Notes: a model not told the origin generated them from the sequence alone. Shown: positions 43,857-51,518, counted from the first letter of the stretch. The stretch: DNA of 64,000 nucleotides from DTYU01 sp040756575 (GCA_040756575.1 JBFLYP010000013.1:1-64000); one strand, 5' to 3'. Program-made: numbers and translations.

Positions 43857-44105
43857 ATGCGCAAGGAAGAAAAAACGCGGCTGCTCCTTCAGGGGTTCGA
43901 GGTTCTTCCCCTGGAACAGCATCTGGCAGAACAGGCTGGCTGCCTGGCCTACCAGTTGCATACAGCAGGTTTTATTACAGGACCTAGCCGGCGCCATTAA
44001 TACCACAACGGCACTTTACCTGGAAATGCCGCTTGTCAATACAAACCGTCAGCACTTTGAAATCGTTTCCGACCCCGAAGTGCGGGATTTAAAGGTTTTC
44101 TCGAG
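43857..44105 (+). pseudogene. VapC-type PIN toxin, frameshifted fragment
   Basis: From ATG 43857 a 47-codon frame (LLLQGFEVLPLEQHLAEQAG, LAYQLHTAGF) matches the middle of PIN-domain toxins. Near 43978 the similarity moves to another frame: DLAGAINTTTALYLEMPLV then NRQHFEIV, the end of the domain. The N-terminal strand with the first active-site aspartate is absent. It is a decayed toxin lying convergent to fumB. Confidence 0.65.
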
Positions 44106-44135
44106 GAATTTGCGGCAGATGCAGAGTAAACCCTT

Positions 44136-44711
44136 TCAGCCGTCACCACTCACCCGGTTATTCGCGAGCCGCCAGCGCCTACTTTCCCGGTAAATGTCCC
44201 CGCCATAAATATCATTGGCCACCAGAGCGGGGAAGTCCTCGACGATAAACTCATGAACCGCTTCGGGGCCGAGGTCGGCGTAGGACAACACCCGGGCTTG
44301 CTTGATCGCACGGCTCAAAAGCGCACCCGCTCCACCGTAGGTGACAAAATAGACGGCTCTATATTCCGCCAGCGCCGCCACTACCTCCGGGGAGCGGTAT
44401 CCCTTACCGATCATCCCTTTGAGCCCCTGCGCCAAAAGCAGAACGGTGTACGGGTCCATGCGCCCGGATGTGGTCGGTCCCGCCGCCCCGATCACCTTTC
44501 CCGGCGGCGCCGGGGTCGGTCCGACGGAATAGATTACCTGCCCTTGCAGATCCACTGGCAGGTCCTCCCCCCGGCTCAGCGACTCTACCAGCCGCTTGTG
44601 GGCAGCATCCCGGGCGGTAAGCAGCCGCCCGCTGAGCAAAACCGCCTGTCCTACCCGCAGGGATTCAATTACCGCGTCGGTCAAGGGTGTTGTTATTCGT
44701 AACGGTCTCAC
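44136..44711 (-). CDS. fumB: Fumarate hydratase class I, beta (C-terminal) subunit
   Basis: A 191-residue subunit of the iron-sulfur fumarase/tartrate dehydratase family. Conserved segments include LLSGRLLTARDAAHKRL, YSVGPTPAPPGKVIGAAGPTTSGRMD and GKGYRSPEVVAAL. It pairs with the alpha subunit at 45464-46303 to interconvert malate and fumarate. The two subunit genes are usually adjacent; here a VapBC module lies between them. The label fumB here means the second subunit, not E. coli FumB. Confidence 0.9.
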   Translation of the reverse strand: MRPLRITTPLTDAVIESLRVGQAVLLSGRLLTARDAAHKRLVESLSRGEDLPVDLQGQVIYSVGPTPAPPGKVIGAAGPTTSGRMDPYTVLLLAQGLKGMIGKGYRSPEVVAALAEYRAVYFVTYGGAGALLSRAIKQARVLSYADLGPEAVHEFIVEDFPALVANDIYGGDIYRESRRWRLANNRVSGDG

Positions 44712-44734
44712 CTATGCGGCCCCCCGCCATTATC

Positions 44735-45139
44735 TTAAAAACGTAAGCTTTTCTGGGTTAGCATCCCGTACTGCTGGAAGTGACGGTCGTAGGTAAAGGC
44801 AGCATCAAAGCCGAGCCGCTCCATTAGCGCAAAGCTGGTGGCGTCAGTATAGGAAAAATCTTTATCGACATACTTTTCAATAATTTCTCTGGCCTTTTTT
44901 TCATCACGAGCAGAAATCCGCTCAACCGACCAGGTATTAGCTAAGAACCACTCCCTGGCCTTAGCCGGATAAGCCCGGACAGCAAGAAGATTGTAGGTTT
45001 CCGCCACTATAAAGTTTGATAAAACGAGCTCTGCCTTCGCTTCGGTAAGCCGGCGCAGAACCCCAACCGCCGCGCGATGGTTCCGGTCGTTTTCGAGAAG
45101 AAGCGCAGCAACCGCGCTCGAATCCACAAAAACCCTCAC
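44735..45139 (-). CDS. vapC: VapC toxin, PIN-domain ribonuclease
   Basis: A 134-residue PIN domain beginning VFVDSSAVAALLLENDRNH, with the middle acidic residue in NFIVAETYNLLA and the closing D residues in DFSYTDATSFALMERLG and AFTYDRHFQQYG. All four acidic positions are present. The start overlaps the antitoxin stop by four bases. The pair is set between the two fumarase subunit genes, reading in the same direction. Confidence 0.87.
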   Translation of the reverse strand: MRVFVDSSAVAALLLENDRNHRAAVGVLRRLTEAKAELVLSNFIVAETYNLLAVRAYPAKAREWFLANTWSVERISARDEKKAREIIEKYVDKDFSYTDATSFALMERLGFDAAFTYDRHFQQYGMLTQKSLRF

Positions 45140-45390
45140 GCCTTCTCACCCAAGTATTTGTGCTTCTCCTCGGAAACATCCGTTTTCCCTTCACGGTCTA
45201 CCGCCGAGCCGATGAGCCGCCAGATACCGTCATCAAAACTCGCCCTTTTGTACACCGGCATCTTATAAAGAACTAGGCGGTCATCTTCAACTTCGCATAA
45301 CAAGTAATCGCCTTCTTCTACCTGTAATTTCTCACGAACAAAAAGGGGAAGCGTTACCTGGCCCTTTGACCTTATTCTAACAAGTTCCAT
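45136..45390 (-). CDS. vapB: AbrB/MazE-type antitoxin
   Basis: An 84-residue protein with an N-terminal SpoVT-AbrB swapped-hairpin DNA-binding domain (VRIRSKGQVTLPLFVREKL, GDYLLCEVEDDRLVLYK) and a toxin-binding tail. It should repress its own expression and neutralise the overlapping VapC. GGAGCAG precedes the ATG. The 73-base gap to fumA may carry its promoter. Confidence 0.83.
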   Translation of the reverse strand: MELVRIRSKGQVTLPLFVREKLQVEEGDYLLCEVEDDRLVLYKMPVYKRASFDDGIWRLIGSAVDREGKTDVSEEKHKYLGEKA

Positions 45391-45463
45391 TTTTAAACCT
45401 GCTCCTTATTTCTAATTTTCTTACCTGGTTATAAATTAACACCATGCCTAATAAAAGTCAATG

Positions 45464-46303
45464 TTATAATTCTGCCGAGCGGTGCCGGGCGGCGTGGCAG
45501 TTAAGGTTGACCGCTACCGGCAGGCTGGCGATGTGGCAGGGGTACACTTCCACGTGCACCGCCAGCGCGGTCACCCGGCCGCCCAGTCCCAGCGGCCCGA
45601 TCCCGGACCGGTTGATTTCCGCCAGCAACTCCGCTTCGAGTGCCGCCGCCAGGGGATCTTGCGAACGGCTGCCTACCGGCCGCAACAGCGCCTCCTTCGC
45701 AAGCAAGGCCGCCTTCTCCATCGTCCCGCCGATCCCCACGCCCACTACCAGCGGCGGGCAGGCGTTCGGCCCCGCCTTTTCGACTACTTCGAGGACGAAC
45801 CGCTTTACTCCTTCGACCCCGTCGGCGGGCTTGAGCATCCGCAAAGCGCTCATATTCTCGCTGCCGGCCCCTTTAGGCGCGACGGTAATCTTTAACCTGT
45901 CGCCCGGCACGATCCGGGTGTGGATCACCGCAGGAGTGTTATCGCCGGTGTTCACCCGGTCGAGCGGGTGGCGCATCATTGAATTGCGTAGGTATCCCTC
46001 CGTATACCCCAGGCGTACCCCCGCATTCACCGCCGCCTCCAGGTCGCCGGCGATGCAGATTTCCTGCCCCACTTCAAGAAAAACCACCGCTACCCCGGTA
46101 TCCTGACAGAGAGGCAGCCCCTCCTCCCGCGCCAGCGCCGCGTTGGACAACAGCTTTTCCAGCACGTCCCGGCCCTGCGGTGATTCTTCCCGTTTTAACG
46201 CCTCTTCTAACGCCCCGAGTATGTCGGCGCCAAGCGCTACGTTTGCCTCCCGGCAGAGCCTGGCCACCGCCGCCGCGATCTCCTCCGCGCGTACCGTACG
46301 CAT
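45464..46303 (-). CDS. fumA: Fumarate hydratase class I, alpha (N-terminal) subunit
   Basis: A 279-residue subunit holding the labile [4Fe-4S] cluster. The cysteines lie in LPLCQDTGVAVVF, GPNACPPLVVGVGIGG and YPCHIASLPVAVNLNCHAARH. NTGDNTPAVIHT and KGAGSENMSAL are substrate-loop signatures. The enzyme is oxygen-sensitive, which fits an anaerobe using a reductive or syntrophic C4 route. It is transcribed toward the beta subunit with a toxin-antitoxin pair in between. The label fumA here means the first subunit. Confidence 0.9.
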   Translation of the reverse strand: MRTVRAEEIAAAVARLCREANVALGADILGALEEALKREESPQGRDVLEKLLSNAALAREEGLPLCQDTGVAVVFLEVGQEICIAGDLEAAVNAGVRLGYTEGYLRNSMMRHPLDRVNTGDNTPAVIHTRIVPGDRLKITVAPKGAGSENMSALRMLKPADGVEGVKRFVLEVVEKAGPNACPPLVVGVGIGGTMEKAALLAKEALLRPVGSRSQDPLAAALEAELLAEINRSGIGPLGLGGRVTALAVHVEVYPCHIASLPVAVNLNCHAARHRSAEL

Positions 46304-46380
46304 AACTTATCTCCGTTCTGTAAGGTATGGGTTACTTAATCTTCTACATCGGCAACAAATCTCCCTTCAGGCATAAACAA

Positions 46381-46500
46381 ACAAAAAACGGAGTCAAGCG
46401 GCGGGCTAAAATTTCTTACAAAGATTTAGCATTACCCTTGCAGGAAAAGCAAAGGTAAACTTTGACCGGCTTCCGACCGGCTTTGCAGGTTTCGTCGGGC
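46381..46500. repeat. Degenerate upstream repeat, copy 1
   Basis: From AAACGGAGTCAAG through GGAAAAGCAAAGG, CCGGCTTCCGAC and GGGCAAGAG, this block matches the block at about 53199-53312 with many substitutions. Both stand upstream of AT-rich promoter-like DNA. It may be a dispersed genomic repeat. Confidence 0.5.
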
Positions 46501-46503
46501 AAG

Positions 46504-46539
46504 AGTCGTGCAAAATTCTTCAGTCGTGCGAAATTCTTC
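46504..46539 (+). promoter_or_regulatory. Two tandem 18-bp units abutting the -35 box
   Basis: AGTCGTGCAAAATTCTTC (46504-46521) and AGTCGTGCGAAATTCTTC (46522-46539) differ at one base and end directly at the -35 hexamer of the fluoride-operon promoter. This position suits an activator-binding site. Confidence 0.65.
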
Positions 46540-46568
46540 TTGACGCGTCGGAGAAAAGCCGGTAAAAT
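46540..46568 (+). promoter_or_regulatory. Promoter of the fluoride-responsive operon
   Basis: TTGACG (46540-46545) and TAAAAT (46563-46568) are 17 bases apart, about 40 bases before the riboswitch aptamer. Confidence 0.7.
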
Positions 46569-46607
46569 TAGCCTCAGCGTTTGGTATCGGTGCAGGCCGG
46601 TACTAAG

Positions 46608-46652
46608 CGCCGGTGATGGGGTTCACCGAACGCGGTTACGCTGATGACCCCT
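46608..46652 (+). promoter_or_regulatory. Fluoride riboswitch (crcB motif)
   Basis: The aptamer reads GCCGGTGATGGGGTTCACC, then GAACGCGGTTACGC and CTGATGACCCCT. The GGNGATGGNGTTCNCC stem, the conserved unpaired bases and the CTGATGRCNCCT end match the crcB-motif consensus. Its 3' part overlaps the terminator stem at 46645, as expected for an ON switch: fluoride binding protects the aptamer and prevents termination. Confidence 0.9.
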
Positions 46653-46680
46653 GGCTGTGGTGCCAGGGGTCATTTTATTT
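46645..46680 (+). terminator. Riboswitch expression-platform terminator
   Basis: An 11-bp perfect stem (46645-46655 with 46662-46672, TGACCCCTGGC / GCCAGGGGTCA) is followed by TTTTATTTTC. It shares bases with the fluoride aptamer. Confidence 0.88.
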
Positions 46681-46701
46681 TCAAAACCGGAGGGACAGAG
46701 A

Positions 46702-47892
46702 ATGGATCTGTGGCTTCAAGCAACGGTGTGGGTGGGCTTGGCTTTCTTAGCCTCGCTGATCTCAATCCGGCTCGGCATCTCCGTGGCGATGGTTGAGATC
46801 TTCGTCGGCGCTCTGGGGGGAAACTTCTTAGGCGTCCACCCTACGCCCTGGATCAACGCTCTGGCCGCCGTCGGCAGCGTGGTCCTCACCTTTTTAGCCG
46901 GTGCCGAGGTGGAACCGGCGGTACTCAAACAACGCTGGAAGGAAAGTCTCTCCATCGGGTTCGTTAGTTTTCTCCTGCCCTTCTTAGCGGCGTGGGCCTA
47001 TGCCTACTGCGTGGCCGGCTGGAGCCCGGCGGGCGCCAAGATCGCCGGGATCGCCCTCTCCACCACCTCGGTGGCGATTGTTTACGCGGTGATGGTGGAG
47101 ACCGGGCTCAACCAGACGGAACTCGGCAAAATCATCCTGGCCGCATGTTTCGTCACCGACCTGGGCACGGTGTTAGCGCTTGGCGTCCTTTTTGCCCACT
47201 ACAACCTCTGGCTCGCAGTCTTTCTTGCTGCGCTGGCCGTGGTATTACCCCTCGCGCCCAAACTCGCCCGGAACCTTTTCGCCTGTTGCGCCAACCGGGT
47301 CAGCGAGTTGGAGACCAAGTTTTTCTTCTTGATCCTCTTCGGCCTGGGCGCCTTGGCCGTTAAAGCGAACAGCGAAGCGGTGCTGCCGGCTTATCTCCTG
47401 GGACTCGCCGTAGCCACCGTTCTCGCCGGCCAGAAACAGTTTGTGCGCCGCCTGCGGGGCTTGGCTTTCGCCTTCTTCACGCCCTTCTACTTCCTGAAGG
47501 CCGGTGCGCTTGTCTCCTTCAAGGCTTTGTGGGCGGGGCTCGGTTTGGTCATCATCCTGTTAGCGGTGAAAATGGCCGCCAAACTCGCCAGCGTCTGGCC
47601 GCTCACCGCCGCCTTCCGGTTCGGCAAGAATGACGGCATCTACACGACCCTTTTGATGTCTACGGGCCTCACCTTCGGCACCATCTCCTCGCTCTTCGGC
47701 CTCACCCACGGCTACATCGACCGGCAGCAGTACTCCGTGCTGGTCACCGTGGTGATCCTGAGCGGAGTGATTCCCACGCTGATCGCCCAGGCCTTCTTTA
47801 AGCCGGAGGTTAAAAAAGAACAGATCCCGGCTGCGGGCACCGCTCCCGTAAAAGAAGCCCTGCCGCCGCGGGCAAGTGAAGGAGGGAAATAA
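46702..47892 (+). CDS. CPA2-family cation/proton antiporter
   Basis: A 396-residue membrane protein with about twelve hydrophobic segments, of the Na+(K+)/H+ exchanger CPA2 (KefB/NapA-like) family. The discontinuous-helix signatures are AGAEVEPAVLKQRW and the region GIALSTTSVAIVYAVMVETG with CFVTDLGTVLALG (the conserved TDLG). ATG 46702 has GGAGGGA at eight bases; an earlier frame would start inside the riboswitch terminator. Antiporters of this group are known fluoride-riboswitch targets and probably offset acidification caused by HF entry. First gene of the operon. Confidence 0.85.
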   Translation: MDLWLQATVWVGLAFLASLISIRLGISVAMVEIFVGALGGNFLGVHPTPWINALAAVGSVVLTFLAGAEVEPAVLKQRWKESLSIGFVSFLLPFLAAWAYAYCVAGWSPAGAKIAGIALSTTSVAIVYAVMVETGLNQTELGKIILAACFVTDLGTVLALGVLFAHYNLWLAVFLAALAVVLPLAPKLARNLFACCANRVSELETKFFFLILFGLGALAVKANSEAVLPAYLLGLAVATVLAGQKQFVRRLRGLAFAFFTPFYFLKAGALVSFKALWAGLGLVIILLAVKMAAKLASVWPLTAAFRFGKNDGIYTTLLMSTGLTFGTISSLFGLTHGYIDRQQYSVLVTVVILSGVIPTLIAQAFFKPEVKKEQIPAAGTAPVKEALPPRASEGGK

Positions 47893-47894
47893 AG

Positions 47895-48332
47895 GTGTTT
47901 GAAAATATCATCGTGGCTTTCGACGCCTCGCCCCAGTCCTTCGCGGCACTGCGGGCGGCGCTGGAGATTGCGCAGAAATTTGGGGCTACCGTGACCACGG
48001 TCTCCGTAGTGCGGCTGCCGGAATACGCCGGCACCCTCGACGAGGTGGACGAAAACATCCAGCGCGCGCGCCAGTACTACGAGCAGCCGCTCCGGCAGGC
48101 CGCCTTCTTAGCCGCGGAAAAGGGTGTGGAGCTAAAATCGGAGGTTCTTTACGGCCACACCGGCGAGCGGCTGGTGGAATTTGCCGCCGCCGCGGGGGCG
48201 GACCTGATTGTTACCGGCGCGCGGGGCCTGAGCGGCGTCAAGCGCTATCTCTTAGGCAGTGTCTCGAACTACCTGGTTAACCACGCGCCCTGCCCGGTGT
48301 TAGTAATCCGGGATAAGGAACTAGGCACCTGA
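47895..48332 (+). CDS. Universal stress protein (UspA family)
   Basis: A 145-residue single UspA domain. The ATP-binding signature G-2x-G-9x-G-S/T is seen in GARGLSGVKRYLLGSVSNYLV, followed by HAPCPVLVIRD. Start is GTG 47895 after GGAGGG. It follows the antiporter by two bases. UspA proteins linked to CPA2 antiporters may regulate them, and both are reported under fluoride riboswitches. Confidence 0.88.
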   Translation: MFENIIVAFDASPQSFAALRAALEIAQKFGATVTTVSVVRLPEYAGTLDEVDENIQRARQYYEQPLRQAAFLAAEKGVELKSEVLYGHTGERLVEFAAAAGADLIVTGARGLSGVKRYLLGSVSNYLVNHAPCPVLVIRDKELGT

Positions 48333-48372
48333 AACCCTTGAAGCCACCACCGCTACCGGAGGGAATGGCGCA

Positions 48373-48762
48373 GTGCCGCTAACCTACTTCTGCCAAAAGT
48401 GCTGGCGGGAGGTCCCGGCCGGCGCCCGGGGCCCCTGTCCCCACTGTGGCGCGCCGCTGGACGACGGCGCCAGCTACGTAGAAAAGCTTATCCGGGCCCT
48501 TGATGCGCCCGAAGCCGCAACGGCTCTCCGGGCCGCCTACCTTCTGGGCAAACTAAAAGCGGCCGTCGCGGTGCCCGCGCTCGCGGCTAAACTGAAGGAA
48601 AGCCCGGACCCCTACCTATCGGCCGCCGCCTGCGAGGCGCTGGGCCAAATCGGCACGCCGGAGGCAGAGGCCACGGTTTGCGCCGCCCGCAAACACCGGT
48701 TTGCCACCGTCCGGCGGGTGGCGGTAAAATACTGCCATAAAGGGGAGAAAAGCAATGCTTAA
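48373..48762 (+). CDS. Zinc-ribbon and HEAT-repeat protein
   Basis: A 129-residue protein. Residues 5-30 form a zinc ribbon (FCQKCWREV ... CPHCGAPL). Residues 35-125 are about three HEAT-like helical pairs (ALRAAYLLGKLKAAVAVPAL, SAAACEALGQIGTPEAEATV), a protein-protein scaffold. Start is GTG 48373 with GGAGGGA upstream. It overlaps the MFS gene by eight bases. Function unknown, but its coupling suggests it works with the transporters. Confidence 0.7.
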   Translation: MPLTYFCQKCWREVPAGARGPCPHCGAPLDDGASYVEKLIRALDAPEAATALRAAYLLGKLKAAVAVPALAAKLKESPDPYLSAAACEALGQIGTPEAEATVCAARKHRFATVRRVAVKYCHKGEKSNA

Positions 48763-49918
48763 CATCATCCTGCTCGGACTTGTCAGTTTTCTCACCGACG
48801 TCAGCTCCGAGATGGTCTACCCGCTGGTGCCGCTTTTCCTCACCGTCCAGCTCGGGGCCACCCCGGCCATCGTCGGCGTGATCGAGGGTCTGGCGGAGAG
48901 CACCGCCAGCCTACTGAAAGTTTTTTCGGGCTATTGGTCCGACCGCGTCGGGCAGCGCAAGCCGCTCGCCATCGCCGGCTACGCCCTTTCCACCCTCGGC
49001 AAAGGCCTTTTTTACTTTGCCACCTCCTGGGGCTGGGTTTTGGCCGGGCGCCTCGCCGACCGCTTCGGCAAGGGGGTGCGTACCGCGCCCCGGGACGCCC
49101 TCATCGCCGATTCGAGCGACCCGCGCGCCTACGGCTTGTCCTTCGGGCTGCACCGGGCGATGGACACCTTCGGCGCCGTCGCGGGAGTGGCGGCGGCCTA
49201 CTTTCTCCTCCGGCACGCGCCGGCCGATTTCCGCCCCGTTTTCCTTTACGCCGTCATTCCCGCGGCCCTCGGCGTGGTTCTCCTCTTCTTCGTCCGGGAG
49301 AAGCGCGACCAGCGTTCCCGGACCGCCCAGCGCCTCAGCCTTAACTGGCGCGAACTCGACCCGCGGCTCAAGGCCTTCTTAGTGGTGGTTTTCCTCTTTA
49401 CTCTCGGGAATTCCTCCAACCAGTTCCTGCTGCTGCGGGCGCAGAATCTGGGCTTCCCGGTGCGGGACGTGCTCCTCCTTTATCTCGTTTATGTAAGCGT
49501 CTACGGCCTTCTCGCCTACCCGGCGGGGCGCCTCTCCGACCGGGTCGGCCGGCGGCGGCTACTGGTCTGGGGCTACCTCGCGTACGGCCTCGTTTACCTG
49601 GGTTTCGCCTTGGTGGGGCAGCCGGGACTCCTGTGGCCGCTCTTCGCCGCTTACGGCCTCTACTCGGCGGCCACCGAAGGCGTGGAGAAGGCCCTTGTCG
49701 CCGAGATCGCCCCGGAATACCAGCGGGGCACGCTCATCGGGCTGCACGCCACCCTGGTGGGCATAGGGCTCCTTCCGGCATCACTTTTCGCCGGCTTGCT
49801 CTGGAAAATATTCGGCCCCGCGGCGCCCTTCTACTTCGGCGGCGCGATGGGGGTCTTAACCGCCGCGGCCCTGGCCGTGGTGCTGCGCGGGCCGGCGCAA
49901 ACGGAGGCCGGAAGTTAG
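48755..49918 (+). CDS. MFS transporter
   Basis: A 387-residue major-facilitator protein with twelve predicted helices. The loop 2-3 signature SGYWSDRVGQRKPLAIAGY and its repeat AGRLSDRVGRRRLLVWGY mark both halves. It also has the conserved region DRFGKGVRTAPRDALIAD of a proton-coupled exporter subgroup. The substrate is unknown. Fourth gene of the fluoride operon, translationally coupled to the HEAT protein. Confidence 0.85.
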   Translation: MLNIILLGLVSFLTDVSSEMVYPLVPLFLTVQLGATPAIVGVIEGLAESTASLLKVFSGYWSDRVGQRKPLAIAGYALSTLGKGLFYFATSWGWVLAGRLADRFGKGVRTAPRDALIADSSDPRAYGLSFGLHRAMDTFGAVAGVAAAYFLLRHAPADFRPVFLYAVIPAALGVVLLFFVREKRDQRSRTAQRLSLNWRELDPRLKAFLVVVFLFTLGNSSNQFLLLRAQNLGFPVRDVLLLYLVYVSVYGLLAYPAGRLSDRVGRRRLLVWGYLAYGLVYLGFALVGQPGLLWPLFAAYGLYSAATEGVEKALVAEIAPEYQRGTLIGLHATLVGIGLLPASLFAGLLWKIFGPAAPFYFGGAMGVLTAAALAVVLRGPAQTEAGS

Positions 49919-49996
49919 AGGGAAAGAATCCAGCGTGAAACGGTCGGTCTGGGGTCTGCCTGGAGATTATCCGGTGTTTTCGAGGAGGTGCAGTAT

Positions 49997-50836
49997 ATGC
50001 CAACCAACCGGTGCCCCGAAGTTACGACCCGCATAGTTAACTACCTTGAAAGCTGCCGGGTGGAAGGCGGAGGCTACTACTTCGCCCGCATCCCGCCCGG
50101 AAGCCCGCACGATACCTTTTACGCCGTGGCGACGCTGCGGTGCCTCGGCACCGCCCCGCGCGACCCGGACGGGGTGGCCGCCTTCTTCCGGGAGCTTTTC
50201 GACCGCAACGCCCTAACAACCCCGCCAGCGATCTACTACGCCGTAGAGACTCTCGCCCTGCTCGGCAGACTCACGCCGGCATGGCAGCCGCTCGGCGAAA
50301 GGCTGCGGTCCCTCCAGGAACCGGCAGGCGGCTTCTGGGTGCCCGAAAACCTGTGGGTGGAGGCGGCTTCGCGCCTGGAAAACACCCTTTACGCAGTGGG
50401 GGCGCTCACGCGGTTAGGAACGCCTTTCGCGGCGGCGGCGTGCGCCTCCTTCGTTACCAGGGAACTGACCGCCGCCCTGACGAAGGGAGGGCTGCCGTCC
50501 TTGGCCACAATCCACGACGCCGTGGTGATCCTCTCGCTGCTCGGGCAGCCCGTACCTGACAAGCCCGCCCTCCGCGCCTACCTGCACGACCTCTGCCGCC
50601 AGGAGCCCGGTTTCCTCGAACACTGGTACTACCTGGTGGTGACGCTCAAGCGTTTGGGGCACCGCCCGTCGAACCCCGAAAGAATTACCGCGTTCGTCTT
50701 GGCGTGCGAGCGCACCCGCGGCGGCTTCGCCCGCTCCCCGAGCCCCTACGCCATCCCAACAATCCTCAACACCTTTCACGCCGTAGCGATCCTCTGCAGC
50801 CTGGGCGCGCTGCCCGGAGGCGCGAGCAAACTGTAG
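49997..50836 (+). CDS. Prenyltransferase/terpenoid-cyclase-fold repeat protein
   Basis: A 279-residue protein built from alpha-alpha repeats of the prenyltransferase beta-subunit/squalene-cyclase type (SPHDTFYAVATLRCLG, PAIYYAVETLALLGRL, RLENTLYAVGALTRLG, ILNTFHAVAILCSLG). Bacterial members of this fold are mostly uncharacterised. I do not see the DxxC zinc site needed for protein prenylation nor the DxDD motif of squalene cyclases. ATG 49997 has AGGAGG eight bases upstream. It closes the fluoride operon, 78 bases after the MFS gene. Confidence 0.65.
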   Translation: MPTNRCPEVTTRIVNYLESCRVEGGGYYFARIPPGSPHDTFYAVATLRCLGTAPRDPDGVAAFFRELFDRNALTTPPAIYYAVETLALLGRLTPAWQPLGERLRSLQEPAGGFWVPENLWVEAASRLENTLYAVGALTRLGTPFAAAACASFVTRELTAALTKGGLPSLATIHDAVVILSLLGQPVPDKPALRAYLHDLCRQEPGFLEHWYYLVVTLKRLGHRPSNPERITAFVLACERTRGGFARSPSPYAIPTILNTFHAVAILCSLGALPGGASKL

Positions 50837-50837
50837 G

Positions 50838-50871
50838 CCGGCGTTTTTACCGCCGGAAAACTCTTGTTTTG
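50838..50871 (+). terminator. Terminator-like hairpin after the fluoride operon
   Basis: CCGGCG (50838-50843) pairs with CGCCGG (50851-50856) around TTTTTAC; a short interrupted T-rich stretch follows. It lies directly after the stop codon. Confidence 0.55.
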
Positions 50872-50926
50872 CTAAATAGCCCTACGGAACCGATAGAGCC
50901 GCCTACGAGCTAAGGGCTTAACTTAC

Positions 50927-50956
50927 TTGCCCGTAAGCGGTTGCTGCTGGTATACT
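50927..50956 (+). promoter_or_regulatory. Promoter of the mntA-hepT pair
   Basis: TTGCCC (50927-50932) and TATACT (50951-50956) with an 18-base spacer lie 35 bases before the GTG start. Confidence 0.55.
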
Positions 50957-50991
50957 GAGAGCGAAAGGTTCTGCAGGAGGAGAGGGTTCTC

Positions 50992-51273
50992 GTGGAAATC
51001 CAGGAGATCCGGGCAAAAGTTGCCCCGGTCCTTAACCGTTACGGAGTTGTCTGCGCCGCCCTGTTCGGTTCGCAAGCGCGGGGAGAGGCTACGGGAGACA
51101 GCGATATTGATTTCTTAGTCGAATTTGGAGACGAAAGGACCCTGCTCGACCTGGCAGCGCTGCAGATAGAACTGGAAGAGGCCTTGGGGAAAAAAGTGGA
51201 CGTTCTGACGTACCGTTCCTTACACCCGCGGATCAAAGACAGGGTGCTTCGGGATCAGGTAGCAATCCTGTGA
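50992..51273 (+). CDS. mntA: MntA-like nucleotidyltransferase antitoxin
   Basis: A 93-residue minimal nucleotidyltransferase with the signature LFGSQARGEATGDSDIDFLV. In MntA/HepT modules this enzyme AMPylates the HEPN toxin and blocks its RNase activity. Start is GTG 50992 after GGAGGAGAGG. Its stop overlaps the hepT start (GTGA). Confidence 0.83.
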   Translation: MEIQEIRAKVAPVLNRYGVVCAALFGSQARGEATGDSDIDFLVEFGDERTLLDLAALQIELEEALGKKVDVLTYRSLHPRIKDRVLRDQVAIL

Positions 51274-51518
51274 AAGAAAAGCAGGATGCGGTCATCCGGC
51301 GGCTGACAATCATCGGCGAAGCGGTGAAAAGTATTTCTCCTGAGCTGAAGCGGGAATGTCCCGCCATACCCTGGCAGAAAATCACCGGGATGAGGAATAT
51401 CCTGATCCACGAATACTTCGGGGTAGATGTGGAGTTGACTTGGAAAACAGTGCAAAGAGACCTGCCTGTCCTAAAGCGAGAGCTACTGAATATCTTAAAA
51501 ACGGCGGGAGAGCCCTAA
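51270..51518 (+). CDS. hepT: HepT-like HEPN toxin (DUF86), short N-terminus
   Basis: An 82-residue DUF86 protein. The conserved segments are QDAVIRRLTIIGEAVKSIS and the RNase motif RNILIHEYFGVD (R-x4-H-x-Y, the tyrosine being the usual AMPylation site). Full-length HepT proteins are about 110 residues and carry an extra N-terminal helix (DYLEDILEAI-like). Here the chain starts directly at KEKQDAVIRRL, so about 30 residues are missing although translational coupling to mntA is kept. Confidence 0.75.
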   Translation: MKEKQDAVIRRLTIIGEAVKSISPELKRECPAIPWQKITGMRNILIHEYFGVDVELTWKTVQRDLPVLKRELLNILKTAGEP

